Part shown: positions 13,370-25,002 of the stretch, in pieces
Layout of the letters: the number at the start of each line of letters is the position of its first letter
How positions within the stretch are numbered: position 1 is the stretch's first letter
Assembly: GCF_041146395.1 (NCBI RefSeq)
Contig: NC_090990.1
Location: 42,480,001 to 42,544,000, forward strand
Source: Eulemur rufifrons
Taxonomy: Eukaryota; Chordata; Mammalia; Primates; Lemuridae
Direction of reading: 5' to 3'
Length of the DNA: 64,000 bases
Made by a program: the position numbers and the translations under genes
The notes under the pieces: generated by a model
The model's database searches: none
What the model saw: only the letters and a program-made list of their open reading frames with translations
What the model was told of the DNA's origin: nothing

Positions 13370-13790
13370 AGGGTTGCTTTTTTTTTCTCCCTTCCCTAGC
13401 CTGTCCAACATCATTCTGTCTATTGCTGAAAGAGCCCTATTGTCTGTCAGGTTGTCCAATTTCAGAACAGATTGTGGGGGAATTTCAGGGCCCAGCAGCA
13501 GAGGTAACTTATTTTACTTCAAATCCTATCTTGCAATTATCCAGGTGTTGATCTGCAACGGACAAATAATTACGTATGCTGGCTGCGTAGGAGAGAATGC
13601 TGATTTTGTGTAATTAACTAGCTGGGTAGTGAGCAGAACAAGTGGAAAAACACACTTAGGGGGCTGTTAAAATGTGTTTTTATGAACATGGCTGCTGTCA
13701 TTATTGCTAAAAGGTAAACTAATTAAAGAGCTAAAATAATATTCAGCCCATGACTCACGCACACATTTTCCTTAAAAATCGTCTTCTCTG
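13370..13790. promoter_or_regulatory. Candidate conserved noncoding block (possible enhancer)
   Basis: About 420 bp with no recognisable repeat between two repeat-rich stretches. It is rich in homeodomain-like AATTA cores: 'tgcaattatcc', 'acaaataattacg', 'gtaattaactagc', 'aactaattaaagagc'. Composition is balanced and low-complexity runs are absent. Regulatory function is inference; no alignment was possible. Confidence 0.3.
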
Positions 13791-13864
13791 GTATTCCTGA
13801 GAAGTGCTCTGTAGAAAGGGCGCCTGGAGTCCACTTACACCTTTCTGTACAAAGTGAAGTGCTA

Positions 13865-13975
13865 AGATTCCAGGCCTTACTTCCACAGAATCTCATTGGA
13901 GAGCCTGGGAATCTGCATTTTTAAAGCTTAGCCAATGATTCTGAAGCAGCGTCAGATTAGGAACCACTGAGTTAT
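13865..13975. repeat. MER3-like fragment
   Basis: 'gagcctgggaatctgcattt', 'atgattctgaagcagcgtc' and 'taggaaccactgag' fit the right arm of a MER3-type hAT MITE. Confidence 0.45.
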
Positions 13976-14235
13976 ACGTGACCCAATTCTTCTGCTCTAA
14001 TAGCTGGTCCTTTTTGCATTTCCCTGATAAGGATCTACCAGCATTTATTTCTGTTTTTTTTTTTTCCTTCCTGCTGGGTCTTTTAAAATTTGATTTTGAA
14101 AAATCTATTACAAAAACTGCATGACATTATTAATAACCTCTTAATAATAAAACAATCACCTGCCACGTCCTATCACTCCAACAAATCTGTAGACCAACCA
14201 TTTCCTAGTAGTGTCTGTCTAAGCACTGTTTTTAA

Positions 14236-14637
14236 CACACTAAATGCCACACTAGAAAAAATTTTTTTTACCCTTGGGGCTGCAATGTTTTATTACAAAA
14301 ATAGAATAAAACCTTCGAAAACAAAATGATCCTTTCTAATTTAATGAAAAACTTGTTATTTTTTATCGTTTTCTGTATGTGAGTTACATATAATTAATTT
14401 GTCAGTATTAATTGTAACAATAAGAACATCAACAAGTAAGATTTTCAGGAACCAACTGCAGGGCTTTGCCCAGGGGGCCACCCATCATGTAACAAGTGTG
14501 CTATAGCATGGCAGCATGAGTTGCCTGAGCACCGCGCGGCTCCCAAGGTAAAGAGATGTGTGAGTTACACATGCTTCACGAGGCCCCGGGCTCAAAACTA
14601 GCATGAGTTAAATACACCTCACATGGCTGTTAATGTG
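14236..14637. mobile_element. Non-autonomous piggyBac-like element with TTAA target duplication
   Basis: A 402-bp unit flanked by TTAA on both sides (14232-14235 and 14638-14641). Left end is 'cacactaaatgccacactag'; the right end reverse-complemented is 'cacattaacagccatgtgag', 11 matches in the first 14 bases and 13 in 20. No open frame for a transposase. The left two-thirds are AT-rich; the right third has CpGs unusual for this intron (14530-14590: ccgcgcgg, cacgagg, ccccggg). piggyBac activity is reported in the mouse lemur lineage, which fits. TTAA is short, so chance flanking cannot be excluded. Confidence 0.55.
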
Positions 14638-14739
14638 TTAAGTTTCTCTAAAGAAAAACTGAAGAGAGTCTCAGGTCCAATAAGTCCGGGACCTGCTTGA
14701 CACACCTGGCGGTGGCTTTCCATGAGCAGCAGTACATCA

Positions 14740-14890
14740 AAGCAGGAAGAAGGGAGGCCTTACAGTCTCCCCTGGGTAGACCTCAGGCTCCTGAGGGCCG
14801 ACATTTCCTTCTGATTTGCTCTCCATCCCAAACAACTAGGACAAGGCCTGGTGTACAACGAATTCTCAGTATTTGCTGAATAAATAAATA
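14740..14890 (+). repeat. L2 3' end
   Basis: 'acaaggcctggtgtacaacg' and 'tctcagtatttgctgaata' followed by 'aataaatatatt' fit a forward L2 terminus. Confidence 0.4.
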
Positions 14891-14899
14891 TATTTAATA

Positions 14900-15534
14900 A
14901 GGGAAACAGCTCTTTCTTTAACAAGAGTTTCCAACTCTGCCCCTCAACCCCAACACACCTGTCCATGGTGTTTTGTAACTTTGGAAAACCCAGTTTCAGT
15001 TGCAGTCGCAGGGCCCGAAGTCTCAGGTGCTATTACGAACCAGGCTCAGAGCATTTTTCAGACAAATGGAAGGCAGGAGTAGCAGCTAGATGGCCGATCA
15101 TGTCTTCATGTATGAGGAAGCAGCAGAAAGATGGAAAAATGGAGACATGTCTTGGTTTTAAGATGGTGTAAAGACAGCTATTATCCTCTTTTGCCGAGTC
15201 CTTCTGAAGTCTTTCCACGAAGGTTATGGAACTTAGCATATGCTGCTCGTTTGGGCCAATAAAGGACTGACCAGTCTGGCTTCAAACCTGCAGCTTTATT
15301 TTTACGCACTGGCTTACTGAGAGCCTGAGGTGGCACGACACCGCTCACTCCTCAAGTCGTCTTATCAGTGGATCTGTGTCTTTTTCCTCGTGGCCAAGAG
15401 GCAAAGCGGGTAAAAACCAGTGTGTGTTGCCGTTAAGTGTAAGGTATCGCACGAGGTATGTAACACTTTGTCTCATATTAATGCCATGCTGCAAGGCATG
15501 GACAGGCTTTCAACAATACGTAAGTCCTTCTTCT
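14900..15534. other. Unique intron sequence
   Basis: No repeat family recognised. 15290-15500 is relatively CpG-containing (gcacgacaccgctc, caagtcgtctt, gtatcgcacgagg) compared with its surroundings. Small frames on both strands have no family resemblance. Confidence 0.5.
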
Positions 15535-15675
15535 TTGTCCTTTTATTCCTCACAACAACCTGGCATAACATGCATTATTAATCCTTTCTTATAGATGAGG
15601 AAATTGGGACTCCAGGAGGTAAAGACTGGCCCAAGATCACAGAGCTGAGAAAGGCAGAGGCAGGAGAGCCAAGAA
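15535..15675 (-). repeat. MIR SINE
   Basis: Inverted MIR: 'ctcacaacaacctggcata', 'tatagatgaggaaattggga', 'gcccaagatcacagagctg'. Confidence 0.7.
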
Positions 15676-16099
15676 AGAAATGCTGTTAATCAAAAGAAGT
15701 TTTAAAGGAAGAGAGTCTGAAGCTCCAGGCCGGGTAAGAAACAGGACTGCAGAGGCAGGGCAAGGCCAGGTCCGGATCCATAGTCATTACCTGTATTTTT
15801 GTTTCTGTGCTTTGTAACAAAAGGGCCCTAGTATGGTTGTGCTGCACAGCTGCAGGCAAGGCTGAGAGACGCCTATGAAACACAACAGGACAGTGGGATC
15901 TAGCGTGCAGGGGGGGTGGGTCACGGACGTGAAGAACAGAGTCCAGGAGAAACCTCAGTTCTCAGCGGCTTTGCCACTCAGGAGCTTCTTGGCTCAGAGC
16001 AACTCATTTTCTTTCTCTGCAAAGATAATGACGTTCACCTTGCAGGATTGCTGTCAGAGCTGCATGCAGTCCTGCGTGTGAAGCACCCAACACAGCAGT

Positions 16100-16600
16100 G
16101 CGGCTCCTGGCCAACATTATTTGTTCACTATATTTTGGCTTCCTCTCCCGTGAACTGCTGGCTATATGTGGTCCACCACCCAGAGCCAGTTTTGGAACTG
16201 AGGACTCTTCCCCTCAGTTGGTGTGCTGGCCCCTGCAGGCCCTCAGGTGAGTTGTTCTCAGGGAACTGCCCTCAGCCAAGATCATGCCTCGCTCACCCCA
16301 CTTGCCCCTCCTCCCAGTTGCTGCACCCAATGAATAACTGGTTGATTAGATGGGGCTGGGTATAAAGGCCCAGACCCATGCCTCGGTTGGAGACAATTCT
16401 GAAGGACAACTCGTGTGCCCCATGGGGTAGAGTGCCCAGCACAGGCCTCTGCTGCAACTGCATCACAGGGCAGTCCCGCCCTTTGCCCAACCTTACCACC
16501 CTCTGCCCCATTGGTGTTGATTCTGAGCACATTCCTCACTAAAGCCTCCTACAGCAAATCTTTGTCTCAGCCATTGTTTTCCTGGGAACTTGATCAAAGA
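16100..16600 (+). mobile_element. LTR-like interspersed repeat with TATA motif, family not named
   Basis: A GC-richer block with a TATA-type promoter motif at about 16359-16366 ('gggctgggtataaaggccca'). Downstream are 'ccccatggggtagagtgccc' and 'ctcactaaagcctcctacag', ending 'tttcctgggaacttgatcaa'. The pattern (TATA near the middle, terminal ACAG-like end) resembles an old ERV LTR in forward orientation. Overlapping frames on both strands at 15916-16822 look like by-products. I cannot name the family. Confidence 0.45.
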
Positions 16601-17079
16601 CAGTACAAATGCATTTGAAGAAGAGTGTTCTGAAAGAGAGAGGGTGTTGCTATGGACAGACATGCCAGCAAGTTCCTGAAACAATCCAAGAACGATGGGA
16701 GGAGGGCTCAGAGGCAGCACTGAGGGCTCAAGTAAGGTGAGCTGACATTGATGTTCCATGAGGCTAAGCAGAATCAAGAAGGTAAATCCAGAGCTAAAAT
16801 TTTGCCACCAAAGGCAACTCAAAGGTTCCTGACAAAACTATTGAGTATTCATTTACCAGCCGTCCTGGGCAGCTGGGCCTGGTCTGAAAGAGTGAGCACA
16901 GGGATCACCCACCCAAAGGCAGCCTCCCTGCCACCAGAGCTGGGAGATGCAGCAGGGCTGTCTTTCCTAAGTCCACAACTTCTCTCCCTTTGGCTAATGC
17001 ACGTGATAGCAAAGACCAGGTACCTAACAAAGCCCCAAGAGCTGATTAGGAGTGAATATGACCTTATTTCCAAATGAAA

Positions 17080-17500
17080 AAGAACAGGCATATTTTTAAA
17101 CTTTTTATATTTCAATTTTTAAAAACAATTGCTTTTTTTTTAATACTTCCTAATTACAAAGTGAAATGTGCTCAAGAATTAAAATTTGGAAAATGCAGAA
17201 GAGGGGCAAAAAAGGGGAAAGACACCCATAACACCACCCAGGTATATTTATGGTCGCATTTGAGTAGATGCTCTTCCAAACTTTTCCCCAGGTGCACAAA
17301 TATTCATTTTCCAAAAAAAATTTTTCAGACTGTAAAGCTGTGGCTTACTTTTTTCATGTGGCAGTATATTGTATACTTTCTCCCCTATCGATATTTTTTA
17401 CAACATGATTCTTGTTGGCCACATAATATCCCATCCTACAGATGTATCATACGTTATTTAACCAATCCCCTATTATTGGACAGTTAAGATGTTTCCAATT
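17080..17500 (-). mobile_element. Old L1/HAL1-like 3' fragment
   Basis: Inverted sequence with 'acacccataacaccaccca', 'cttttttcatgtggcagtat', 'accaatcccctattattgga' and 'cagttaagatgtttccaatt', a well-known old LINE pattern. Heavily diverged. Confidence 0.65.
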
Positions 17501-18507
17501 AAAACAGTGCGAAGAAATACAATATTGAGAATTACTCTTCCAGACAGAGTAAAGACGCATTTTCCCCGTGCGAACGCCTCCGTGGAGCCTTTCACACTCA
17601 TCAGAGTTGATGCTTCATTATCTTCCCCTCCCTCCTCCTGCTCCAGAAAAGAGAAGGCTGAAAATAGACAAATGTGTGAAAACAAATGTAAAATTTACCT
17701 CTCCCAGAGTCTTTCTTTTGGAGAAACACATAAGGGCAAAGGAAAGATGTTTGCATGATTTGGATTACAAAAGAGTCCCAGCAAGGTTTGGAAGCCAGAG
17801 GGACTGACAGTGGCAACGGGAGAAGAGGGGGAGAGTAGGCTCTACTCAGTGAGTCTGTGGAACAGCTCAACCTGCAGCATGGCGTGGCGTTCTCACCCAA
17901 TGTGCGTTCACACCAGGCATTTGGAAGCTCGCTCCTGGACCTAGACAGAGGTTAATTAAACTATAAATGAACAAGTTTCTATTTTCACGCACGGCCTGCA
18001 ATTGGCCAACAACTTTCTTCTGCAGCAGCTACAACTTTCATGGGGTCATCTCCATTAGGAAAAAAAAAGAAAAAAAAAAAGCACAAAAAACAAGGGGATT
18101 TAATTGGGTATCTGTGCCACCAAGTTGTTTGCACAGTATTTTTTTTAAGTGAGATTATTTTTGTCTTAGTATATTCTGGTGTGAACAAGACTTACGCTTT
18201 ATCTTCCATCTGCCTTCTAAACAAGGGGGCTGTGTGTACTATTGACTGATTAAATTATTTCTTTAGAGTACAAAGAGGTATTTGTGATGAAGACAACAGA
18301 GAGGGCAAATCAATTATTTACTGAGGAGGCTGAAATATAAATTACATTTGATTAAACTCAGAGATAAATCTCAGTGATCGAGGGATTTAAGTGGAAGGCG
18401 CCGGAATAGACAGTGACTAAGTGCCCCACCCGACAGTTGCTCTTAATGAATGCAAGGACACAGGCCTGGCCCCGCTCCCTGGATTCCTAGCGTGGCCCTC
18501 CTACGTC
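17500..18507. other. Repeat-poor intron with a possible conserved core (17940-18420)
   Basis: No interspersed repeat recognised. Contains an A-rich run (18059-18080). Around it are TAAT-rich segments ('gaggttaattaaactataaa', 'gattaaattatttcttt', 'caaatcaattatttactg', 'acatttgattaaactca') that look like unmutated noncoding DNA. Function unknown. Confidence 0.3.
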
Positions 18508-19280
18508 CATTCATTCCACAAACACGTGCGGAATGCCCACTACATGCCAAGCACCGGCCCAGGTCCTAGGGCACAGCTGTGAACCAGAGAGAGGAAGCCC
18601 CTGCTCTCCTAGAACGGCTGACGTGGAAGGGGAAGGAAGATAATGAGTAATGAGCAAGTAAATAAATAATGAACAAGATCATTGCAGATAGGGATGAGTG
18701 TTATGAAGAGGATGAAACAGTTTGATGAAACAAAGAGCGACTGGGACAGGGTGGGGAACAATTAATTTAGACAGGCTGGTCCACGAAGGCATTTCTGTAG
18801 GAATGACATTTGAAAGGAGATGTGAACAACAAGAAAAGGGCAGTCGTGCCAGGAGGGAACGCGTTTGGCCTGTTTATGAAACAGAAAGAAGCCAGTATGA
18901 TCAGAGTGGAGCCATCCCAGGAGCAGTGGGGAGGAGGTTGAGGTGAAGCGGGAGGCTGGGCAAGGAGGGCGGACTGGGTTCTAAATGCAATGGACAGCCA
19001 CAGGCCAGGGGGACATCTATGCAGGGGCATGACTCACATTTTGGAAAGAGTTTTCTGAGTGCTCTGTCTAGAGCAACAGGAGTAGCAGCAGGGGCTGATC
19101 ATCCCGATGAGAGATGAGACGATGATGATGGCAGCAGACGTAGAAAAATGGACTGATCCAAAGACTATGCCGGGAGTGGGGGGAAGCAGATCGGGTTTAT
19201 TCATAGATTTCAAGAGACAGGAAAAGGGAGAAGCAACCATGACTCCTGGGTTTCGGCTTAGGTACCCTGGTGGACGGCAG
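18508..19280 (-). repeat. L2 LINE, long 3' fragment
   Basis: Inverted L2 over about 770 bp. It starts 'attcattccacaaacacgtg' and 'gcccactacatgccaagcac', then 'agtaaataaataatgaacaa', 'gaatgacatttgaaaggaga', 'gggttctaaatgcaatggac', 'gcatgactcacattttggaa', and ends 'accatgactcctgggtttcg'. The order matches inverted L2 throughout. Confidence 0.75.
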
Positions 19281-19384
19281 GGCCACTTCCCAATATGAAG
19301 TCATCCTAATCAGTGATGGGGACAAAGCCAAGAGAGGCTGGTGGCTTAATGCTCTACTCAGAGCTGATCAAATTCCAGCTGCGT

Positions 19385-19590
19385 GGAGAGTGTGCAGGAT
19401 TCATGAGCAGAGAGAGCGAGTCTCGATTAAGTCAGCATCTAGGATGGTAACCTTGGACAGCTGCATTCTCTGGGACCCCCATTTCCTCATCTATAACGGG
19501 GAATAGATGAGATCTGCCTTGAGGTTTAGGAATGAAATGAGGATGTGCAAAAGTGACTGGCCTGTCTGGCATATAGGTACTCCATAAATA
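19385..19590 (+). repeat. MIR SINE
   Basis: Forward MIR middle and tail: 'accttggacagctgcattct', 'atttcctcatctataacggg', 'ctgtctggcatataggtact'. Confidence 0.6.
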
Positions 19591-20101
19591 TGATTGCCTT
19601 TCCTTTCATTTAAAATTTAGCACCAGATTTCAGATTGAGCTATGTCAATGCTAAAACCTGGCTGTTTCTTAGCATGGACATCATCATATAAAAGCACCGC
19701 AGAGTTTTGGGGTTCTTTTTCCTCACTTCTAAAATTGCTTCTCTATCATGGACTGCACAAGAGCTGGGATTCGTCTCACTCATCAAGGGTGGACACCTTT
19801 TGAGACACCTGTCCAGATCTCAGTGACAGAAGCACCACCTGACTGCCACCTCCTACCCAGCAGTAGGGCCACAGAGGCTGTGTTTACACAGTGCAAACTC
19901 ACCCTCTGGCTCCTCCTGATGGAACCAGATGGATAACTCATCCAAGCTATGTTGATTAGAAAGAACACCATCCTCGGAATTGAGTATTTAAGCAGAGAGA
20001 GAGGAGTCAATCACTCTTTGAGATGGGAATTGTAACAGAGATATCTAGAATTCTGGGTGGCCATCTTTTCCTGCCATTGGTCTGGCTAAGAGGAAGCCAG
20101 T

Positions 20102-20621
20102 CTTTTTTTTTTCCCCAGAATATTACAGGGATACAAACGTTTTGGCTACATGAATTGCTTTTGTACAGTTTGAGTTAAAGTTGTAAGTGTGTCCATCACA
20201 CAGATATTGCATTGTACCTGTTAGGTATGAATTTATCCATTCCCTCCAGCACCTCCCCCACCTGCTTGATTTCCATTGACTTTTACTATCATATGTGCAC
20301 ACGAGTGTTGATCAATTAGTTCCAATTTAGTAGTGAGTACATGTGGTGCTTGTTTTTCCATTCTTGTGATACTTCACTTAAAAGGGTGGTCTCCAATTCC
20401 ATCCAGGTTGTTACAAAAGGTATAATTCACCATTTTTTTTATGGTTGAGTAATAATTCATGGTATACAAATACCACATTTTATTAATCCACTCATGTATT
20501 GATGGGCACACATGGGTTGTTTCCACATCTTTGTGCTTGCAAATTGTGCTGCTATAAACATTCAAGTGCAGATGTCTTTTTAATAAAATGTCTTTTTTTT
20601 CCCTTGGGTAAATACTCAGGA
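20102..20621 (-). mobile_element. Strepsirrhine L1 3' end (ORF2 tail plus 3' UTR), 5'-truncated
   Basis: Inverted L1. The T-run at 20103-20112 is the inverted A-tail. The 3' UTR includes 'cacctgcttgatttccattg' and 'acttttactatcatatgtgc'. Further right is the end of ORF2; on the minus strand the residues WYLYTMNYYSTIKK (about 20450-20490) match the ORF2p C-terminal motif. The sequence is closer to a consensus than the other L1s here, so it is younger. It supports a strepsirrhine host. Confidence 0.85.
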
Positions 20622-21499
20622 GAAAGCCAATCTTATGAAAAGGCAAAGAGAAAAAATGTTCTGGAAGAAGAAGTGAGCAGAGGGAAAAAGCATGCTTGGG
20701 GTTCTTACTGATTCCAAATCCCTGGGTCAACTGTCCAGAGGCTCTGCCCACACATGCCCTTCCTCGGGTTCCTAAGGGACTGAGAGGTGTCCTTTATGAA
20801 ATGCCTCCCTGTTACATTCAAGTCCACACAAGTTGATTTCTGTTACTTGCAGCTAGAAACCTTTTACTAATCACAGTCATACATTTCTGTATATCTGGTA
20901 GCAGAGAGACAGTCACTGGATGCTTGCTGCAGGGAAGGGGTGTGGACAAGCCACACACCCCCAGTTCACTGCCCCAGGGGCTTTTGCTTAATCCCTGATT
21001 CTCCCTCCTTAGTTTCCCACCTGCTAGTAGCATCACAAAAAGAGAAAGAATTCAGGTGAGATGATCCTTCCTCTGCTTTCATCTCAAGACCTCAAACCTC
21101 AGGACTGTCTAATGTTTATCCCCTCCATGGCTTAGGTTTCAATGAATTTAATATATAACAGCCAATTATCACTTAAACACCTTCTTTTTGTCCCCTTTCT
21201 GCAAACAAGGGGAAAAAAATAGGTCTTTTTGATCAGATAACAAAAACATGAATACCTACACACAGCCTTGCTGATTTCAACAAAGCACCTCCCTTCCAAA
21301 CAGCTCAGTGTGGTCTGCAAGCATGATCTTAACGCTGTTTACACCACGGCAGCAAACTGCCAAGGAGAAAAATGTGACAAATTTTGATAATGAGCAGTAA
21401 TAGGATAAAGCAATCAATGGAAAACAGAAATAAGAATTAAATCCCTTTTAGGTTAATTTGGTCAATGTTTTGTGAACATCTTCCACATGATTGATACTG
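20622..21499. other. Unique intron sequence
   Basis: No repeat or gene recognised. Short frames at 20818-21036 and 21132-21320 show no motif. Confidence 0.5.
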
Positions 21500-21514
21500 T
21501 GTGAGGGGCTGGGG

Positions 21515-21740
21515 CTATCCTTTATTAAGCACCTACGGTGTTCCAGGTACAGTGATAGACATTTTCACGTATGTTACTTTTCATTTAGTCTGAAAAAAAC
21601 TTTCAACTGCCCTAGGAAGTGTCACCATGCCACTTTGTGCTGAGGAGGAAACCGGCTTTCTGAGGTCAAGAAAGCTGCCTGAGTTCACACAGCCAAGAAG
21701 ATGTTTTTGGTAATCTGATCATTCAGGATTCATCCCAGCT
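21515..21740 (-). repeat. MIR SINE
   Basis: Inverted MIR: 'tttattaagcacctacggtg', 'ttccaggtacagtgatag', 'gctgaggaggaaaccggctt', 'tgagttcacacagccaag'. Confidence 0.65.
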
Positions 21741-22089
21741 GTGCTGGTCTCCACATCCAGTTTTCCCACTCTGCCTGTGCCGTCTCCCTGTGGAGACAAG
21801 CAGGATAGAATCACCCCCTTTGAGAAGTCCCCAGTCCAGTGGAGGAAGCAAAGTTTAGAATGAAATGTAATAAATGGAGGTGCCCCAATGTGCACAGGGA
21901 GCATGGGGGAGAGGCTAGACATTCTGACGGATGCTTAGGGTTGGCCCACGAATGAGGCAGCACTTCAGTGGAGAACTAAAAGGATGAATGGATTTCAGAG
22001 CAAATCTTTTAAAGGAATCCCAACAAACAGAAATAATCATCATTGCACGTTCACTCAGCAAGGCCCGAGGGAGTGGGGATTAACATCAC

Positions 22090-22300
22090 TATTGGGAACC
22101 AGTCATGCCAATGTTTATGCTGTCAATGACCCTATGAGGTAGGTATTATTTTCAATTTTACAGATGAGGAAAAGAGAACACCTAGTGGATAGCTGACTTC
22201 TTCCACATCACACAACCCTCATGTGGATGCCAGTTAATTCAAATCCAGGTCTCTTTGACTCCAAATAATGTATTCTCCCTGCTAGACCATGTCTCCCAAA
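22090..22300 (-). repeat. MIR SINE, nearly full length
   Basis: Inverted MIR: 'tgaccctatgaggtaggtat', 'ttttacagatgaggaaaaga', 'aattcaaatccaggtctctt', 'tgctagaccatgtctccc'. Confidence 0.75.
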
Positions 22301-22699
22301 GAATTAAAAGACAAAGCAAAAGGAGAAGACAAAGAAAAAAGAGAGAGCTACAAATTACAGGATCGGTAAATTATAAGGCCTTGGTGTAAACTCAAGGAAT
22401 TTACAACCAAGTCAGGGTAGTAATACATAAACCTTTGAAAACTGAAACAAGAAATCAAGATACAAAAACAAGTTTCAGAACAATAGGAGTCATGGCCCAG
22501 GTCTGCCCAGGAATAACTAGCATATATATTGTACGGAGCAGTATCACAGAGGTTGGGGGGAAGAAAAGATGACTTTGAGCCAGGGTCCTCTGAGACAGTT
22601 TTGAGGGAGAGGGGAGATCACAGTCAGAACTCAAATAAAATGCACAATCTACCTTAAATGAGGGGATGGGCAGACCGTCTTACATCTGACTCTGCACAG

Positions 22700-22870
22700 T
22701 AGTATCTACTCCATATTACTGGCTACCCCCAGTACTATTGCCCACGTACAAAAAAGAAACTCAGAGAGGAGCATGGATTGTCCAAGTTAGATAGCCCAGA
22801 AGCAGGGAGCGGCATCCAAGTGTGCCTGACTCCAGAGTTTATGCTCTTCCCACTGTGCTCCACCACCTAC
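22700..22870 (-). repeat. MIR SINE
   Basis: Inverted MIR: 'aagaaactcagagaggagca', 'gtgtgcctgactccagagtt', 'atgctcttcccactgtgctc'. Confidence 0.65.
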
Positions 22871-23239
22871 CTGTGTAGTTTGGGCACCGATTTTGGAGGA
22901 ATTTGAATGCCAGCTCCTATTTCTCTGTGGTTGTTGAGGATGGCTTTGTTCAGGGACATTACATTATGACATGGTCAGAGCTGTACTATGGAGAAAGTAA
23001 GTGTGGTTGAAGGAAGGGGGATTGGAGCTGGGAATGCCAGTCTTTTACCCCTTCTTTTGGGAAAAGTGTCAATGAGAGGTGAAGAATCTCAAGGTGATCA
23101 GGACCTTGACAGTCTCTGAACTAAATAATCTGGTGCCATAATCACTAAATATGAGACAGCCACAGCAAAAGGCCACTGAGGAGAGCTGGAAATATGGGAT
23201 ATGCCTGCAGGAAAGTAAAGTCATCAGGGAATTATTTAC

Positions 23240-24680
23240 CCCAATAGTCCTTTCTGCACGCTAGCTCTCCTTGGTCTCTCCATGCCACTGGACACCTTAC
23301 TGCCCCTTCCTTCTTGGAAAACTCACCCCTCATACCCTTCTGTGACGATCCTGGTTCTCTCTCTTTCCTGACTTACCCTTTGTGTATTCTTTCTTCCAGA
23401 CCCTTCATGGAGTATTCTCTCACGATCTGTCCATGCTCTTCTTTTCTCACTTGACAATCTCATTCTCTCTTAGATGATGCTCAAGTCAATATATTTATCC
23501 CTAACACCTCTCTTGAGCTCCACATCCACATTGCCATCTGCCTTCCCTAAATGCTGACATCTGAATTCCTTACAATGACCAAAACTTAGTATGTACAGAA
23601 CTGAGATTACCATATTTTCCCTTACCGAGACTGGCACGTCCCACTCAAGGCTCAGTTCCACTGCCACCTCCCCTGCACAACCTCACCCAGCCAAGTTAAA
23701 GTGTAGTCACAGCAATCGAGTAACTCATCTGCAGCAGCATTAGCAACAGCACTCGGCACGCTGTGCAGGTATTTGCAGGTCTGGCCTACCAGTTGTGATT
23801 CTTATGCATCGCTGGGTCTTCTGCGTCCAGGAAAGAGCCCGGCACACTGCAGGTAACATCTGTCCAGTGCATGAATGCCACAGGCGGTCTACTCTTCATC
23901 GAGTTTAGAAACTTTGGAGGGACTTCTGATTTCCTCTTTTCCTTACAATATCTGTCACACAGATTCTAAGAGTTGCAAATAATATTTCCTAAAATGCCCT
24001 CAGAGTCACCACACTTATTCTGGTCCTCATATCTCACCTAGATAATTCCACGGTCTGCCTGTTTATAATTCCTCCCTCCTCCAATCCATTTGATAGAGAA
24101 CTACAAGATTTCTCTTCAGAGAGTACATTTTTATGTCATTCCATTATTTAAAAGTTGTCAGTGGTTTTTTGCTTCCCTCCAAACTCAATAAAACAGGAAT
24201 TTCTGATCTACTTTTCTAATATTTCATCAAACATTTATTATACTTCTAACTTGCTAAGCAACACAGAGCTAGAGGTGAACCCAACAGACACAGTCCCTGC
24301 TCTTGTGGACACTGCAGTCTTTCCCACTGGAGTGACACCTAATTTCTTTATCTTCACTACCACTGTCCCCAGCTATGCTCTTTGTTTCGGCCAAGTGAAG
24401 CCCAATGAAACCCAGGTCCCAGAATACATCCCACCTGTCCGCACAGCTGTGCATTTTCTTGTACCATTTTCTCTGTTGGGACCAAGAGTCTCCCTTATCC
24501 CATCTGCCAAGTCACCTCTGTACCTGTCACCTTCCTGTCCCCCAGTCCTGAATTTTGGTTGTCTTGCCTCCCAGTTCTCTCTAATGTAATAAATGTGGCC
24601 CCTTCCAAAACGTTATTTTTCCCTTGATTTCTCTCTGACAACCTATTAATTCCCAGGCATTACCAAATGTCTCTTTGTCT
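23240..24680 (+). repeat. L2 LINE, long and fragmented
   Basis: Forward L2-type pyrimidine-rich sequence. 23900-24200 carries the L2 ORF end pattern ('ttatgtcattccattattta', 'gttgtcagtggttttttgc', 'ctccaaactcaataaaacag'). 24260-24300 holds the 'acagtccctgc' motif of an inverted L2/MIR scrap. The 144-residue frame at 24155-24589 lies inside this repeat and is not a gene. Confidence 0.5.
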
Positions 24681-24884
24681 TCTGTTCATACTGAAAATTT
24701 TCTTAAGAATAGACACAAATAATTAAGCTGAAGAGAAACACATTAAACTATAGAAATTGACTAATCTACAAAACAGCTTTTTCTACCATGACTAAAATCT
24801 AGTCACAGACTGCGGTTTTTGACAACCTTAACAGGTCTATGTGTCTCTACAGAAGTTATAGAGAAACTCACTCTTCAAGAAGCT

Positions 24885-25002
24885 CTTATTAATGCTTTTA
24901 CTAATATCTATAGAACACTTACTAAGTGCCAGGCTTTATGCTAAATACTTTGAAAGCATCATGTCACTTATTTCTCTTGATCCCATAATGTAGACACTGT
25001 TG
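24885..25002 (-). repeat. MIR, left half, split by Alu
   Basis: Inverted MIR: 'tagaacacttactaagtgcc', 'aggctttatgctaaatactt', 'gatcccataatgtagacact'. The second half resumes after the Alu at 25339. Confidence 0.65.

Noticed and set aside
15916..16365. 149-residue open frame
   Set aside because: Runs into the GC-richer LTR-like block; open frames are expected there by composition and no protein motif is present.
17074..17487. 137-residue open frame
   Set aside because: Covers an inverted old L1 fragment, read in the wrong strand.
20374..20751. 125-residue minus frame as a host gene
   Set aside because: The recognisable part is the L1 ORF2 C-terminus, so it belongs to the L1 fragment.
24155..24589. 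144-residue open frame
   Set aside because: Lies within forward L2-like sequence, with no domain, no splice flanks and no similarity I recognise.
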